Source: Lactococcus protaetiae | Lineage (GTDB): Bacteria > Bacillota > Bacilli > Lactobacillales > Streptococcaceae | Direction of reading: 5' to 3' | Length of the DNA: 64,000 nucleotides | Assembly (NCBI RefSeq): GCF_006965445.1 | Contig: NZ_CP041356.1 | Span: 930,001-994,000, forward strand | In this document: positions 8,134-16,729 of the stretch, one piece after another | Numbering within the stretch: position 1 is the first letter of the stretch | Layout: each line of letters opens with the position of its first letter | The notes under the pieces: generated by a model | The model's input: the letters and a program-made list of their open reading frames with translations, nothing else | Database searches by the model: none | What the model was told of the DNA's origin: nothing | Made by a program: the position numbers and the translations under genes

Positions 8134-8236
8134 AGGTTGTATCATACAAAGGTGTAGATACAACTTTTGAGTACGCTCAAGTATCTATGCCGGTGATTCT
8201 CAAGAGACCGGTTGTTAAAGACAATCGGTCTTTTTA
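8124..8236 (+). promoter_or_regulatory. Predicted histidine attenuator
   Basis: Pairings visible by eye: GCATAGGTA (8124-8132, last His codon through the leader stop) with TATCTATGC (8182-8190); GTTGTATC (8136-8143) with GATACAAC (8157-8164); TTGAG/CTCAA at 8167-8180; CCGG at 8190-8193 with CCGG at 8208-8211 joined by TCTC/GAGA; and the terminator GACCGGTTGT...GACAATCGGTC (8206-8230) followed by TTTTT. The CCGG pairing and the terminator share 8208-8211 and exclude each other. Ribosome stalling on the His codons would block the first pairing. The exact switch order is inferred. Confidence 0.65.
8206..8235 (+). terminator. Terminator inside the histidine leader
   Basis: GACCGGTTGT TAAA GACAATCGGTC followed by five T and ATTT. 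Placed between the leader peptide and the permease gene, so it must be bypassed for transporter expression. Confidence 0.8.
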
Positions 8237-8364
8237 TTTGCTCGTACTCACCTTTGTGAAAGATATTTTTGGCTTAATGCTTAAGATATTCCTAAAAGCA
8301 AAGGTTATTTCTTTAGAAAGATAAGTCTGAAAATTCTTTATTTTCAGTCGAGAAAGGAAACTAA

Positions 8365-9003
8365 ATGTCTTATATTATTGGGATTCTTCCCCAACTTGCT
8401 CAGGGATTTGTTATTACACTTCAGGTTTTTGTGATTACATTGATTATTTCTATTCCACTAGGTATCATTTTTGCTTATCTTCTACGTGTTCCTATCGTAA
8501 AATGGCTTTTAAATCTTTACATTTGGGTCATGCGTGGCACTCCCTTACTTTTACAAATTATCACAGTATATTTTGGATTACCCTTGATTGGAATAACGAT
8601 TACTAATCGCCTGCTGTCAGTTTTGATTGCTTTTGTGTTAAACTATGCGGCTTATTTCGCCGAAATCTTCCGCGGTGGTATTGGAGCTATTCCAGAGGGA
8701 CAATACGAAGCATCCAAAGTATTAAAGCTCAGCAAATGGCAAACAACACGGTTGATTATTCTTCCCCAAGTCGTCAAAATCGTTCTCCCTAGTGTAATGA
8801 ATGAGGTAATTAACCTTGTAAAAGATAGTTCTCTTGTATACGTCGTAGGGATTATGGATGTGACTTTAGCGGCTCAAACAGCAATGAACAGAGATATTAC
8901 TCTCGTACCGATTTACATTGCAGGGCTTTTCTACCTTGCTTTCAATGGTATCCTTACAATCATTGCTAAAATAACAGAAAAAAGATTCAGTGTTTATAAA
9001 TAA
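8365..9003 (+). CDS. Amino acid ABC transporter permease
   Basis: 212 residues, HisM/GlnP type permease of a polar amino acid importer. Five hydrophobic segments; the EAA loop with EASKVLKLSKWQTTRLIILPQ contacts the ATPase. Start ATG 8365 has AGAAAGG upstream. First structural gene after the His-codon attenuator and followed by the ATPase and binding-protein genes, so histidine or another basic/polar amino acid is the likely substrate (inference from the leader). Confidence 0.92.
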   Translation: MSYIIGILPQLAQGFVITLQVFVITLIISIPLGIIFAYLLRVPIVKWLLNLYIWVMRGTPLLLQIITVYFGLPLIGITITNRLLSVLIAFVLNYAAYFAEIFRGGIGAIPEGQYEASKVLKLSKWQTTRLIILPQVVKIVLPSVMNEVINLVKDSSLVYVVGIMDVTLAAQTAMNRDITLVPIYIAGLFYLAFNGILTIIAKITEKRFSVYK

Positions 9004-9031
9004 TCGTACTCACATCTTTAGAGGAGAAATC

Positions 9032-9666
9032 ATGCTAGAAATTAAAAATTTAACAAAGAAATTTGGCGAAAAGAAGATTTTTGAAAATTTTAATCTAACG
9101 ATTAATGACAGTGAAACACTTGTGATTTTGGGACCATCTGGTGGAGGCAAAACAACGTTATTGAGAATGCTTGCTGGTCTCGAAAAAATTGATAGTGGAA
9201 CGATAAGCTTTAACGATGATGAAGTCACACTTAATCAAGAATATTTTGATAAAAATTTACTAGGTTTTGTATTTCAAGATTTTCAGCTCTTTCCGCATAA
9301 AACAGTCTTGGACAATCTTATCCTAAGTCCGGTTTATACACAAAATCAATCTAAAAAAGAAGCAACGCAGAAAGCGAAACTTTTGCTAAAAAATTTGGAT
9401 TTGGAAGGTTTCGAGAAAACTTATCCTTATGCTTTATCTGGGGGCAAAAACAACGTGTTGCACTTGCTAGAGCGATGATGATTAATCCTAAGATTATCGG
9501 TTATGATGAGCCAACAAGTGCCTTAGATTCAGAATTGCGCAATCAAGTTGCTGATTTGATCTTGACAAATAAACAAGCAGGTGTAACGCAAATTGTCGTG
9601 ACACATGATGCAGAGTTTGCGGAAAAAATCGCAGATAAAATTCTCAAAGTCAATCCGAGAAATTGA
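9032..9666 (+). pseudogene. Amino acid ABC transporter ATPase, frameshifted
   Basis: ATG 9032 with GAGGAG upstream. Walker A GPSGGGKTT and Q-loop VFQDFQLFPH are in the first frame; after ALSGG the frame is lost at 9440-9444 (five G). Adding one G restores SGGQKQRVALARAMMINPK, then Walker B IIGYDEPTSALDSE and the switch His (VVTHDAEFA) to the stop at 9664-9666. The repaired protein is 211 residues, a bit short of the usual 240 but complete in motifs. The break is in a homopolymer and fits a sequencing indel; if real, the importer would lack its energy source. Confidence 0.85.
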
Positions 9667-9679
9667 ATATTGATAACTA

Positions 9680-9860
9680 ACTGAGTTCGTCCTCCTTGAA
9701 AGGTGTGAAAAAAGATAAAGCTGTGAACCTGTCTGCGACAGAATCTCCAGCTTTCCTATCTCCGTAGTGCAACTACTACGCTGTCCATTGGCTTATACGC
9801 TGAAGCGTAAAGAGCCAAGTGGCATTTTTCAACCTTTCAAAACAGTCGGACTCACATCTT
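9680..9860 (+). repeat. Family D promoter-hairpin repeat, first of a tandem pair
   Basis: Left end ACTGAGTTCG (9680-9689), right end CTCACATCTT (9851-9860). Outer arms GTCC/GGAC, inner arms TTGAAAGGT/ACCTTTCAA, conserved AAAAAAGATAAA on the left and GCATTTTTC on the right. The middle holds borrowed mosaic modules (TACGCTGTCC, ACGCTGAAGCGT). Confidence 0.65.
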
Positions 9861-9971
9861 ACTTAACTGAGTTCGGAGCGCTAAAAGCTAGGCGATTAGA
9901 TAAATTGGAGAACCGTGCTTTCGCACGAACCTGAATTTTCCTAATTTCAGGATGAGCGTTCCTTACATCTT
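9861..9971 (+). repeat. Family D promoter-hairpin repeat, second copy
   Basis: Begins ACTTAACTGAGTTCGG and ends CCTTACATCTT just before the ribosome binding site of the binding-protein gene. Outer arms GGAGCGCT with AGCGTTCC include a G-T pair, which suits RNA folding; inner GTGCTTTCGCAC hairpin. Confidence 0.65.
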
Positions 9972-9988
9972 AAAGAAAAGGAAAAAAT

Positions 9989-10819
9989 ATGAAAAAATTA
10001 CAAACACTATTTATTACATTTATCGCAGTTTTGGCTGTTGTTACACTTTCAGCTTGTTCTTCAGCAAAGGCAAAAAGTTCTAATACTTGGGCGACAGCGG
10101 AGAAAACTAAGTCAATCACAATTGGTTTCGATAATACTTTTGTCCCAATGGGATTTAAGGATAAAGATGGAACTTATAAAGGATTTGACATTGACCTTGC
10201 GAATGCAGTTTTTAAAAAGTATGGTATAAAGGTGAAATGGCAACCCATCAACTGGTCAATGAAAGAACAAGAACTAAAAAATGGTAATATTGATCTAATC
10301 TGGAATGGTTACTCAGTTACACCAGAGCGGAAGAAGCTTGTACTTTTCTCTAATGTCTATATGGAGGGTGGAGATGTGCTTGTTACTAAAAAATCAAGTG
10401 GTATTACCTCTGCGAAGGACATGAAAGGAAAAACAGTAGGTGTGCAATCTGGTTCATCGCAATATCAAGAATTTGAAAGTGAACCAAAAGTATTGAAGGA
10501 TAGCGTTTCTGGAAACACAATTTCGCAATATAGTAACTTTGATCAAGGATTTCTTGATTTACAAAATGGTCGAATTAATGCTTTGCTTGTTGATGGTATT
10601 TATGCAAACTATTACCTCAAACAAGCTAAACAAACAGATAACTATAATGTTTTTAGTGCTGGGTTTGCTGGAGCTCCAACAGCAGTCGGTGCTAGAAAAT
10701 CAGACAAGGAACTTATTTCCAAGATTAATCAAGGAATCGCTGGTTTACACAAAACTGGAGAGTTTCAAAAAATATCAGAAAAATGGTTTGGTAAGGATGT
10801 TTATCCAAGCTCAAAATGA
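9989..10819 (+). CDS. Amino acid ABC transporter substrate-binding lipoprotein
   Basis: 276 residues. Lipoprotein signal with lipobox LSAC, Cys23 the lipidated residue; then a family 3 solute-binding fold (ITIGFDNTFVPMGFKDKDGT, GFDIDLANAVFKKYG, IDLIWNGYSVTPERKK). Binds the amino acid outside the membrane for the permease and ATPase encoded just upstream; the 322-base gap holds two family D repeats, so it may also have its own promoter. Substrate likely histidine or another polar amino acid by the leader, not proven. Confidence 0.92.
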   Translation: MKKLQTLFITFIAVLAVVTLSACSSAKAKSSNTWATAEKTKSITIGFDNTFVPMGFKDKDGTYKGFDIDLANAVFKKYGIKVKWQPINWSMKEQELKNGNIDLIWNGYSVTPERKKLVLFSNVYMEGGDVLVTKKSSGITSAKDMKGKTVGVQSGSSQYQEFESEPKVLKDSVSGNTISQYSNFDQGFLDLQNGRINALLVDGIYANYYLKQAKQTDNYNVFSAGFAGAPTAVGARKSDKELISKINQGIAGLHKTGEFQKISEKWFGKDVYPSSK

Positions 10820-10820
10820 A

Positions 10821-10896
10821 TTTAATCGGACGAAATTCGAAGCCTAATGCTGCTTTATCCCACTAGGGATATTAGCAAGCACTTGCTTTGATGAAG
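10821..10896 (+). repeat. Right half of a family A repeat
   Basis: Begins right after the binding-protein stop with TTAATCGGACGAAATTCGAAG and ends AGCAAGCACTTGCTTTGATGA. Contains the GCTGC...CCCACTAGGGAT hairpin. It forms the leader of the M20 peptidase gene. Confidence 0.7.
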
Positions 10897-10907
10897 AGGT
10901 GCTAATC

Positions 10908-11939
10908 ATGAAAATAGAAGAAATTTTGGGAAAACTGGTATCTTTTAATACAGTTAATGATTCAGAAAAAGAAAAGATGTTCGACTTTATTCGAAATTTT
11001 CTAACTGATTATCATTTTAAATTCAAGAACGTCGGTGCCTGTCTTGTAGCAGAACGAGGTAAAAGTAAGATTGGATTTTTAGGTCATACAGATACGGTGC
11101 CAGCAAGTGAAAAGTGGATGACTAATCCGTGGGAACTTGTCCAAAAGGGTGATAAACTTTATGGTTTGGGAGTTTGTGATATGAAAAGTGGGATTGCGGC
11201 AATGTTGTTTGCTGCAACACAAACGGAAAAAGCAGTAACGTTTTATTTTACCTATGATGAAGAAATTGGGTTTGCGGGGGTCCGTGATTTAATTGCGGAA
11301 GAAGAATTTCCAGAAACAGTAATTATTTGTGAGCCAACAGATGAGCGCGTGCTAAATGCAGGGAAAGGATTATTTGAATTTAGAATTGACTTTTCAGGAG
11401 TAAGAGTGCATAGTTCAGTTGCTACTGATGATAAAAATGCTATTTTCAGAGCGACGGATTTTATAAATGAGCTTCGTTACTTTAGCGCAGAACTCCGTAA
11501 AAGTCAACCGAATAATAATTTTTCAATACCATTTACCAGTATGAATGTTGGGCAGATTTCAGGTGGAGATTCGGTTAATTCTACTGCTGAAAAATGTTGG
11601 ATAGTTGCAGACTTTAGAACGAATCCCAACGAACACCAAAAAGTAAGAGAGAAGATAAAAAGATTATCAAATGAACAACCGATAAAACTTACAATTTTAA
11701 ATGATATTGAACCTTTTGAAAATAAGATTTTAGAAGGGCAGATGGATAGAATATTTGATAAAAATTTTGAGGGTGATGATGGTATGACAGAGGCAAGCTT
11801 TCTTCCTCAGACCACAACACGTATCATCTATGGTGCAGGTCCAGATACCTCACACCAAGCAGACGAATATGTTTCACTAGAATCTTTGAAGCGTGTTGCA
11901 ACTATTTATGAGAAGCTGATTGAGCAAAGTTCTCAGTAA
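10908..11939 (+). CDS. M20 family metallopeptidase (ArgE/DapE-like)
   Basis: 343 residues from the ATG at 10908, which has AGAGG at good spacing; a GTG nine bases upstream would place the site inside the gene. Zinc ligands and catalytic residues are visible: GHTDTVP, GVCDMKSG, YDEEIGF, CEPTD and a C-terminal GAGPDTSHQADEYV. Could deacylate N-acyl amino acids (acetylornithine, succinyl-diaminopimelate) or cleave a dipeptide; the sequence alone does not decide, and no biosynthetic genes are adjacent. Confidence 0.85.
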   Translation: MKIEEILGKLVSFNTVNDSEKEKMFDFIRNFLTDYHFKFKNVGACLVAERGKSKIGFLGHTDTVPASEKWMTNPWELVQKGDKLYGLGVCDMKSGIAAMLFAATQTEKAVTFYFTYDEEIGFAGVRDLIAEEEFPETVIICEPTDERVLNAGKGLFEFRIDFSGVRVHSSVATDDKNAIFRATDFINELRYFSAELRKSQPNNNFSIPFTSMNVGQISGGDSVNSTAEKCWIVADFRTNPNEHQKVREKIKRLSNEQPIKLTILNDIEPFENKILEGQMDRIFDKNFEGDDGMTEASFLPQTTTRIIYGAGPDTSHQADEYVSLESLKRVATIYEKLIEQSSQ

Positions 11940-11947
11940 ATAGTTGA

Positions 11948-12076
11948 TGAAGTCAAGACTTATTCAGTGGGAGTTTCAACTCCCCACTGAATTTAGTCGG
12001 ACGAAATTCAAAGTTAGTGCTGCTTCATCCCCTACCTAAGAGGTAGGGGTGTTAGCACGTACTTACTTCGATAAAA
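11948..12076 (+). repeat. Family A mosaic repeat, short form
   Basis: Shows the undisturbed large hairpin ATTCAGTGGGAGTT TC AACTCCCCACTGAAT, then GTCGGACGAAATTC, the CCCTACCTAAGAGGTAGGG hairpin and the right end GCACGTACTTACTTCGATAA. Confidence 0.8.
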
Positions 12077-12181
12077 CTGTTGATTTGAGACCAAAAGTCA
12101 TAAAAGTGATAGAATATATAAGTCATACTAACGAAACTTAGTGGTTGATGATAGAAAAAAATTAATATATAGGAAAATATT

Positions 12182-13615
12182 TTGGAGAATCAAAATCAGG
12201 TGAAGCGCAACCTTAAACAGCGCCATATTACAATGATTGCTCTTGGTGGTACGATTGGTACGGGTCTATTTTTGACTTCTGGAGCGACGATTAGTCAAGC
12301 TGGACCGTGGGGTTCAGTGCTTGCTTATGTTTTTATTGGGATTATGGTTTATTTTGTAATGACTTCCTTGGGTGAGATGGCGACTTATCTTCCGACATCA
12401 GGTTCATTTTCTGATTATGGAGGGAGATATGTTGATCCAGCGTTTGGTTTTGCTTTGGGGTGGAATTATTGGATTAATGGTGCAATTACAATCGCTGTCG
12501 ATTTGACAACGGCTGGATTGATTACTCAATTTTGGTTTCCTCATATTCCTTCATGGATTTTTTCTGGAATTGCAACAATCTTGATTTTTGTGATTAATGT
12601 TCTTGCCGTGGGAGCTTTTGGTGAAACGGAATATTGGCTTTCAACGATAAAGGTAATTACTATTGTTCTATTTCTTATTATAGGTATCTTAACGATTGTG
12701 GGTGTTTTAGGGCAAGGCAATGTTGATGTGGCAGCTAATCTGACTGCTGGCAATCATGGATTTGTTGGTGGTGTATCTGGATTTGTTGGAGTGTTATTGA
12801 TTGCAGGTTTCTCTTTTCAGGGGACAGAGTTACTTGGTGTAACTGCGGGTGAGTCAGAAAATCCTGGACAATCTATTCCGAAAGCGATGAATTCAATTTT
12901 CTGGCGGATTTTACTTTTTTATATTTTTTCAATCATTGTTATTGCGGCGATTATTAATTTTAAAGACCCACGACTGCTCAATCCAAACTCAACGGCAGTA
13001 ATGAGCCCATTTACTATTGTCTTTAAAAACATTGGTTTTGCACTCGCGGCTTCTGTGATGAATGCTGTGATTTTAACTTCGGTTATTTCTTCTGCAAACT
13101 CTGTGATGTATGCTTCTACACGTATCCTTTATTCACTAGGGCAAGAGAACGGGGCGCCAAAATTTTTTGGACGTACTGCTAAAAATGGTATTCCGTTTTA
13201 CGCTTTGCTTGCGACGGCAGTCATTTGTTTTATCACATTTTTAACAGGAATTTTTGGAACTCAAATTTATCTATTTTTGGTAGATTTGTCATCACTGACA
13301 GGTTTTCTGGCATGGCTTGGAATTTCTGTCAGTCATATTCGATTTCGCCGTGCCTATGTCGCACAAGGAAAAGATTTGAAAGATCTCCCTTATAAAGCAA
13401 AATGGTTTCCTTTTGGACCAATGGTCGCGCTTTTGATGACTGCAGCTATTGCGATTAATTTGGATCCCTCTATGCTTTTTAGTAGTCATTGGGGCGAAGG
13501 GCTTGCATTGTACGCTGCTATTCCAATCTTTCTTATTTTGTATTTTGGGTATAAATGGAAATATAATACAAAAATTATTCCGCTTGAAGAAGTAGATTTG
13601 AGCCGAGAAAAATAA
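12182..13615 (+). CDS. Amino acid permease, APC family (LysP/HisP type)
   Basis: 477 residues, about 12 membrane segments. TTG start at 12182, supported by AGGA seven bases upstream and by the family N-terminus (LKQRHITMIALGGTIGTGLF). GETEYWLSTIKVI and FQGTELLGVTAGESENP are characteristic of the lysine/basic amino acid branch. Proton-coupled importer of lysine or histidine by family. Stands alone and ends in a strong terminator. Confidence 0.9.
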   Translation: MENQNQVKRNLKQRHITMIALGGTIGTGLFLTSGATISQAGPWGSVLAYVFIGIMVYFVMTSLGEMATYLPTSGSFSDYGGRYVDPAFGFALGWNYWINGAITIAVDLTTAGLITQFWFPHIPSWIFSGIATILIFVINVLAVGAFGETEYWLSTIKVITIVLFLIIGILTIVGVLGQGNVDVAANLTAGNHGFVGGVSGFVGVLLIAGFSFQGTELLGVTAGESENPGQSIPKAMNSIFWRILLFYIFSIIVIAAIINFKDPRLLNPNSTAVMSPFTIVFKNIGFALAASVMNAVILTSVISSANSVMYASTRILYSLGQENGAPKFFGRTAKNGIPFYALLATAVICFITFLTGIFGTQIYLFLVDLSSLTGFLAWLGISVSHIRFRRAYVAQGKDLKDLPYKAKWFPFGPMVALLMTAAIAINLDPSMLFSSHWGEGLALYAAIPIFLILYFGYKWKYNTKIIPLEEVDLSREK

Positions 13616-13631
13616 TAATGTATGATAAAAT

Positions 13632-13653
13632 AAAGAGCGAAAGCTCTTTTTAT
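13632..13653 (+). terminator. Intrinsic terminator after the permease
   Basis: AAAGAGC GAAA GCTCTTTTTATT, GNRA-like loop and T run. Confidence 0.9.
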
Positions 13654-13656
13654 TTG

Positions 13657-13704
13657 CTGACAACTTTGTCAGTAAGTTTTCAGTGCTGACAGAAAACTGT
13701 CAGT
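13657..13704 (+). repeat. Cluster of octamer half-sites
   Basis: CTGACAACTTTGTCAG, then CAGTGCTGACAG and CTGTCAGT within 48 bases ahead of the AHSA1-like gene. Several alternative hairpins are possible. Confidence 0.6.
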
Positions 13705-13730
13705 AAATTATTTTGTGAAAAAGGAAAAAA

Positions 13731-14213
13731 ATGATTGAAATAAATATACGGATGGAAATTTCGGCTCCCGCTTCGGAGATTTTTGATGCTTTTGTCAATC
13801 CTGAAAAGATAGGGAATTTTTGGTTTTCAAATAGTTCGGAACGTTGGGAAAAAGGAAAAACAATAATACTGAGCTATGAGGAATTTGAAGCTAATGTACC
13901 GATTCAAGTCATGGATATTCGAGAAAATAGTCGAATTTTATTGACTTGGGGGCCGATTTCTGATGAACGGGCAGTTACGATTAGTTTCATGCAGGTTGAT
14001 GAGAAAACGATTGTTGAGGTAAAAGAAGTTGGTTTCCAAGAGTATGAACGGTTGCTGACAGACCCAGTCCTTGCTGAGGTTCGTACTTATGAATATGAGG
14101 AAATTATAAATAATCTAATGGGCGGAAAAGGAGGTTGGACTTTTGTTCTAGCTTGCTTGAAAGCTTATTTAGAAAATGGTGTGACGAGCTTACGAACAGG
14201 CTTGCTTCGCTGA
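13731..14213 (+). CDS. SRPBCC/AHSA1-like protein
   Basis: 160-residue START-like domain of the AHSA1 type: EISAPASEIFDAFVNPEKIGNFW at the start and GGWTFVLACLKAYLENG at the end are the usual helix-grip landmarks. Likely binds a hydrophobic ligand or partner; function not known. ATG preceded by AAAAAGGAAAAA. No operon partner; a terminator follows closely. Confidence 0.85.
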   Translation: MIEINIRMEISAPASEIFDAFVNPEKIGNFWFSNSSERWEKGKTIILSYEEFEANVPIQVMDIRENSRILLTWGPISDERAVTISFMQVDEKTIVEVKEVGFQEYERLLTDPVLAEVRTYEYEEIINNLMGGKGGWTFVLACLKAYLENGVTSLRTGLLR

Positions 14214-14220
14214 TGAAATA

Positions 14221-14246
14221 GGATGCATCTTCGGATGCATTTTTGT
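14221..14246 (+). terminator. Intrinsic terminator
   Basis: ATGCATC TTCG GATGCAT followed by TTTTGTTT; stable tetraloop. Confidence 0.88.
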
Positions 14247-14267
14247 TTGTCCTGAAATAATAAAAAC

Positions 14268-14281
14268 TTGATTTGTATCAA
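14268..14281 (+). promoter_or_regulatory. Palindromic operator candidate, copy 1
   Basis: TTGATTTGTATCAA (TTGAT-N4-ATCAA) followed by seven T and ACTGAC, just before the ABC ATPase gene. An identical 14-mer with the same flank precedes the partner permease gene. Confidence 0.55.
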
Positions 14282-14326
14282 TTTTTTTACTGACGAAAAG
14301 TGGTAAATTCTATTTTGGAGAAAAAA

Positions 14327-15145
14327 ATGAAAATTACGAATTTAGCCATTAAATTTGGTGATAAGGAAGTGTTACAATCTATCAATTTGCAGGTCAATAA
14401 AGGCGAACGTATCGCGATTTTAGGGCAAAATGGTTCTGGAAAAACAACACTTTTAAACTTAATCAACAAAACTTTAGTACCCACAGCAGGAAAAATTGAA
14501 GACGAAGATTTTGAGATTAATAATCAAAATCGCTGTTATATCATACAGCATGAGAATTTGCCGAGTGAGTTAAAGATTAAAGAAGCACTACACGTTTTGG
14601 CACAAAGTCCAGAGAATTTTGAAAAGGGATTAGGACTTGCTGAACATTTTGATTTAACAAAAGCTTTGGATAAGCGATTTTCTAAACTTTCTGGTGGTGA
14701 AAAGCAAAAATTATTCTTGATTTCAGCGATGCAAAATAATCCTGAATATTTCTTTCTCGATGAAATTACAACGGGGCTAGATTATAATTCCAGAGATGAA
14801 CTATTGAGTTTTTTATCAGAAGTTTTCGAAGAAAGTCGGGCGACACTTTTTCTTGTCACTCACTATATTGAAGAAGCTTTGCGTCTGTGTAATCGTTTTG
14901 TCGTTGTTGCTAATGGACGAATCACACAGGACTTTACACGTGATGAACTAGTTCAGACTAACTTCTCTTTGGTGCAATTTGACCGTTTACAAGTTGATTT
15001 GACAGAGGAGTTGATTGATGAAAAAACTTGGACTTATAAGATTTCAAAGGATAAAATACCAGATATCTTGGGGACGAGATATGAGGAAATTATAAAATAT
15101 AAACGTGATTTTGTAAGAAATCTTGGTGAAATCATTTCAGATTAG
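14327..15145 (+). CDS. ABC transporter ATPase
   Basis: 272 residues from the ATG at 14327 (GGAG six bases upstream). Walker A GQNGSGKTT, signature LSGGEKQKLF, Walker B EYFFLDEITTGLD and switch VTHYIEEAL are intact. C-terminal 60 residues form an extra domain as in many antibiotic or lipid export ATPases. Partner is the ABC-2 permease at 15416, 270 bases on, which has a copy of the same upstream region; the pair is probably an exporter of unknown substrate. Confidence 0.92.
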   Translation: MKITNLAIKFGDKEVLQSINLQVNKGERIAILGQNGSGKTTLLNLINKTLVPTAGKIEDEDFEINNQNRCYIIQHENLPSELKIKEALHVLAQSPENFEKGLGLAEHFDLTKALDKRFSKLSGGEKQKLFLISAMQNNPEYFFLDEITTGLDYNSRDELLSFLSEVFEESRATLFLVTHYIEEALRLCNRFVVVANGRITQDFTRDELVQTNFSLVQFDRLQVDLTEELIDEKTWTYKISKDKIPDILGTRYEEIIKYKRDFVRNLGEIISD

Positions 15146-15415
15146 AGGTGTGGAAAATGATTTAATAAACTTTGACGTGCTACTTTAGTCGCTTTGGAGC
15201 AAGGACAGAACATTCTTGTTGAAAAAACATTGATTTGTATCAATTTTTTTACTGACAGAAAATGTTAAAATTTCTGTCAGTTTATTAGTGTCCAAAAATC
15301 AACTTACAAGGCACACAATTCATCTAAGGTTTTTACGAAAATGCTAGATGAATCAATATAAATTAACCACTGGAAAGCTGTCAGTATACTGACAGAAATT
15401 AATAAGTAATATAAA
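15146..15415. other. Spacer between ATPase and permease genes
   Basis: Contains the second operator copy and two octamer pairs: ACTGACAG/CTGTCAGT at 15251-15281 and CTGTCAGTATACTGACAG at 15378-15395, the latter only 20 bases before the permease start and without a T run. Confidence 0.6.
15230..15243 (+). promoter_or_regulatory. Palindromic operator candidate, copy 2
   Basis: Same TTGATTTGTATCAA followed by a T run, ACTGACAGAAAA and TGTTAAAAT as a possible -10. Precedes the permease gene. Confidence 0.55.
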
Positions 15416-16156
15416 ATGAATAATTTTTCAAAATATCTGATGACAGAGCTCAAACTACGCTTTCGAGTTCCGATACAACTTTTTTTCGTTTTTGGTTTTC
15501 CAATCTTTCTGATGATTGCATTTTCGGTCATTTTTGCAAAAAATAATCCGAGCTATCTACAAGAAAATTTAGGAATTATCATGATGTACGCGGTGTTATC
15601 AGCAAGTATTGCAAGTCTTTCAATAGAGATTTCTAAGTATAACGCTGACCAATATTACTCGATGCTGGAGAGGCGTGGTGCCAATAAATACGTCTATCTT
15701 CTTGCTCAGATTTTAGGCTTTGTCCTTATTGTTTTTCTATCAAGCCTTGTCATCCTTGTGATTGCAGTGTTTGCCTATCACTATCAGCTTCCTGATTTTG
15801 GTGTCGTGCTTCTTTATTATGTGAAATTATATCTTTATGCCATTCCATTTTTCCTCATTTCTATCATTATTGGTTTTGGAGTTAAAAATCCTGCCATTGC
15901 GAGCAGTCTGGGCCTACCCATTATGTTTGTCAGCTTTTTTCTATCAGGAATGATGATTCCATTTTCTCAAATGACAGGTATTATTCGAATTGTTTCCGCA
16001 AATTTCTTTCTGACACAACTTCTGTCAGCACTGACAGAAACGCTGACGCATCATTATTTATTACAGCCCAATTGGTTGGAAATTTTGCTCAGTGTGGCTG
16101 TTATTTTGCTTTTGGCAATCCATACAATCAGGCACAGCTCACTTGCAAAAAGATAG
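15416..16156 (+). CDS. ABC-2 type transporter permease
   Basis: 246 residues with six hydrophobic segments and the ABC-2 pattern (short N-terminal cytoplasmic part, GVKNPAIASSLGLPIMFVSFFLSGMMIPF near the end). Works with the ATPase at 14327. No good ribosome binding site is seen; TAATATAAA precedes the ATG. Codons LLSALTE are formed by an octamer pair at 16022-16037. Confidence 0.88.
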   Translation: MNNFSKYLMTELKLRFRVPIQLFFVFGFPIFLMIAFSVIFAKNNPSYLQENLGIIMMYAVLSASIASLSIEISKYNADQYYSMLERRGANKYVYLLAQILGFVLIVFLSSLVILVIAVFAYHYQLPDFGVVLLYYVKLYLYAIPFFLISIIIGFGVKNPAIASSLGLPIMFVSFFLSGMMIPFSQMTGIIRIVSANFFLTQLLSALTETLTHHYLLQPNWLEILLSVAVILLLAIHTIRHSSLAKR

Positions 16157-16214
16157 AAAGGAAGATAAAGTGAGAATAAAATTAAAAACTGATTATCCAC
16201 CATGGTAAGTGGAA

Positions 16215-16497
16215 TTTCTGTAAGTTTAACCAAGCAAGTGTCTGCTATCTTCGCCCTTTGGGCTACGCTGTCCATCCACCACAGGTATCCATTCGCTCTA
16301 AGCTGCTAAAGCAGCAAGGCGAAATGGTTCCTATGGTGCTACGCGCTTCGCACGCCGTTCTACGAACGGTCTACGCCGCTGTCCGTTTGCTTAGCTGCTA
16401 AAGCAGCAAGAGCAAAAGGCAAAGCGGGCAACTCCCACCTCTTTTAGGTGGAGGGATAAGCAACACTAAGCTTTGCTTTCGTTCTACTAACATTATA
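16215..16497 (-). repeat. Family B-like mosaic repeat, right-end side
   Basis: Starts AGTTTAACCAAGCAAGTGTC and holds GGGCTACGCTGTCC, CTACGCGCTTCGCACGCCGT, the TTCTACGAACGGTCTACG and AGCTGCTAAAGCAGCAAGAG modules. It stops at CTAACATT, without the GAAGTGATT end, so it is truncated. Confidence 0.7.
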
Positions 16498-16652
16498 GGA
16501 TGGAAACGATATAAGACACTCATGAGTGAATAACAGAATTAGAAATTATCAATAATTTTTCAATTTCTATCAAAACCGAACCAAAAAATTTTCTGTCAGT
16601 ATACTGACAAGTTTTCATAAAAATTATTTATCAATGAATCGGGTCTGTCATT

Positions 16653-16705
16653 ATTTTAACTTAGTAAGTGCGTGCTAAATCCCCACCAATGAAGTAATCA
16701 CTTTA
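16653..16705 (-). repeat. Family B mosaic repeat, minimal form
   Basis: TTTTAACTTAGTAAGTGCGT joined to CCCACCAATGAAGTAATCAC with no modules between. Confidence 0.75.
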
Positions 16706-16729
16706 AAATCGAATCCTGTTTAATTTTTA

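Noticed and set aside
12182-13615. Linking the LysP/HisP-type permease to the histidine attenuator
   Set aside because: It has its own start region more than 3.9 kb downstream with repeats between; no His-codon leader precedes it.
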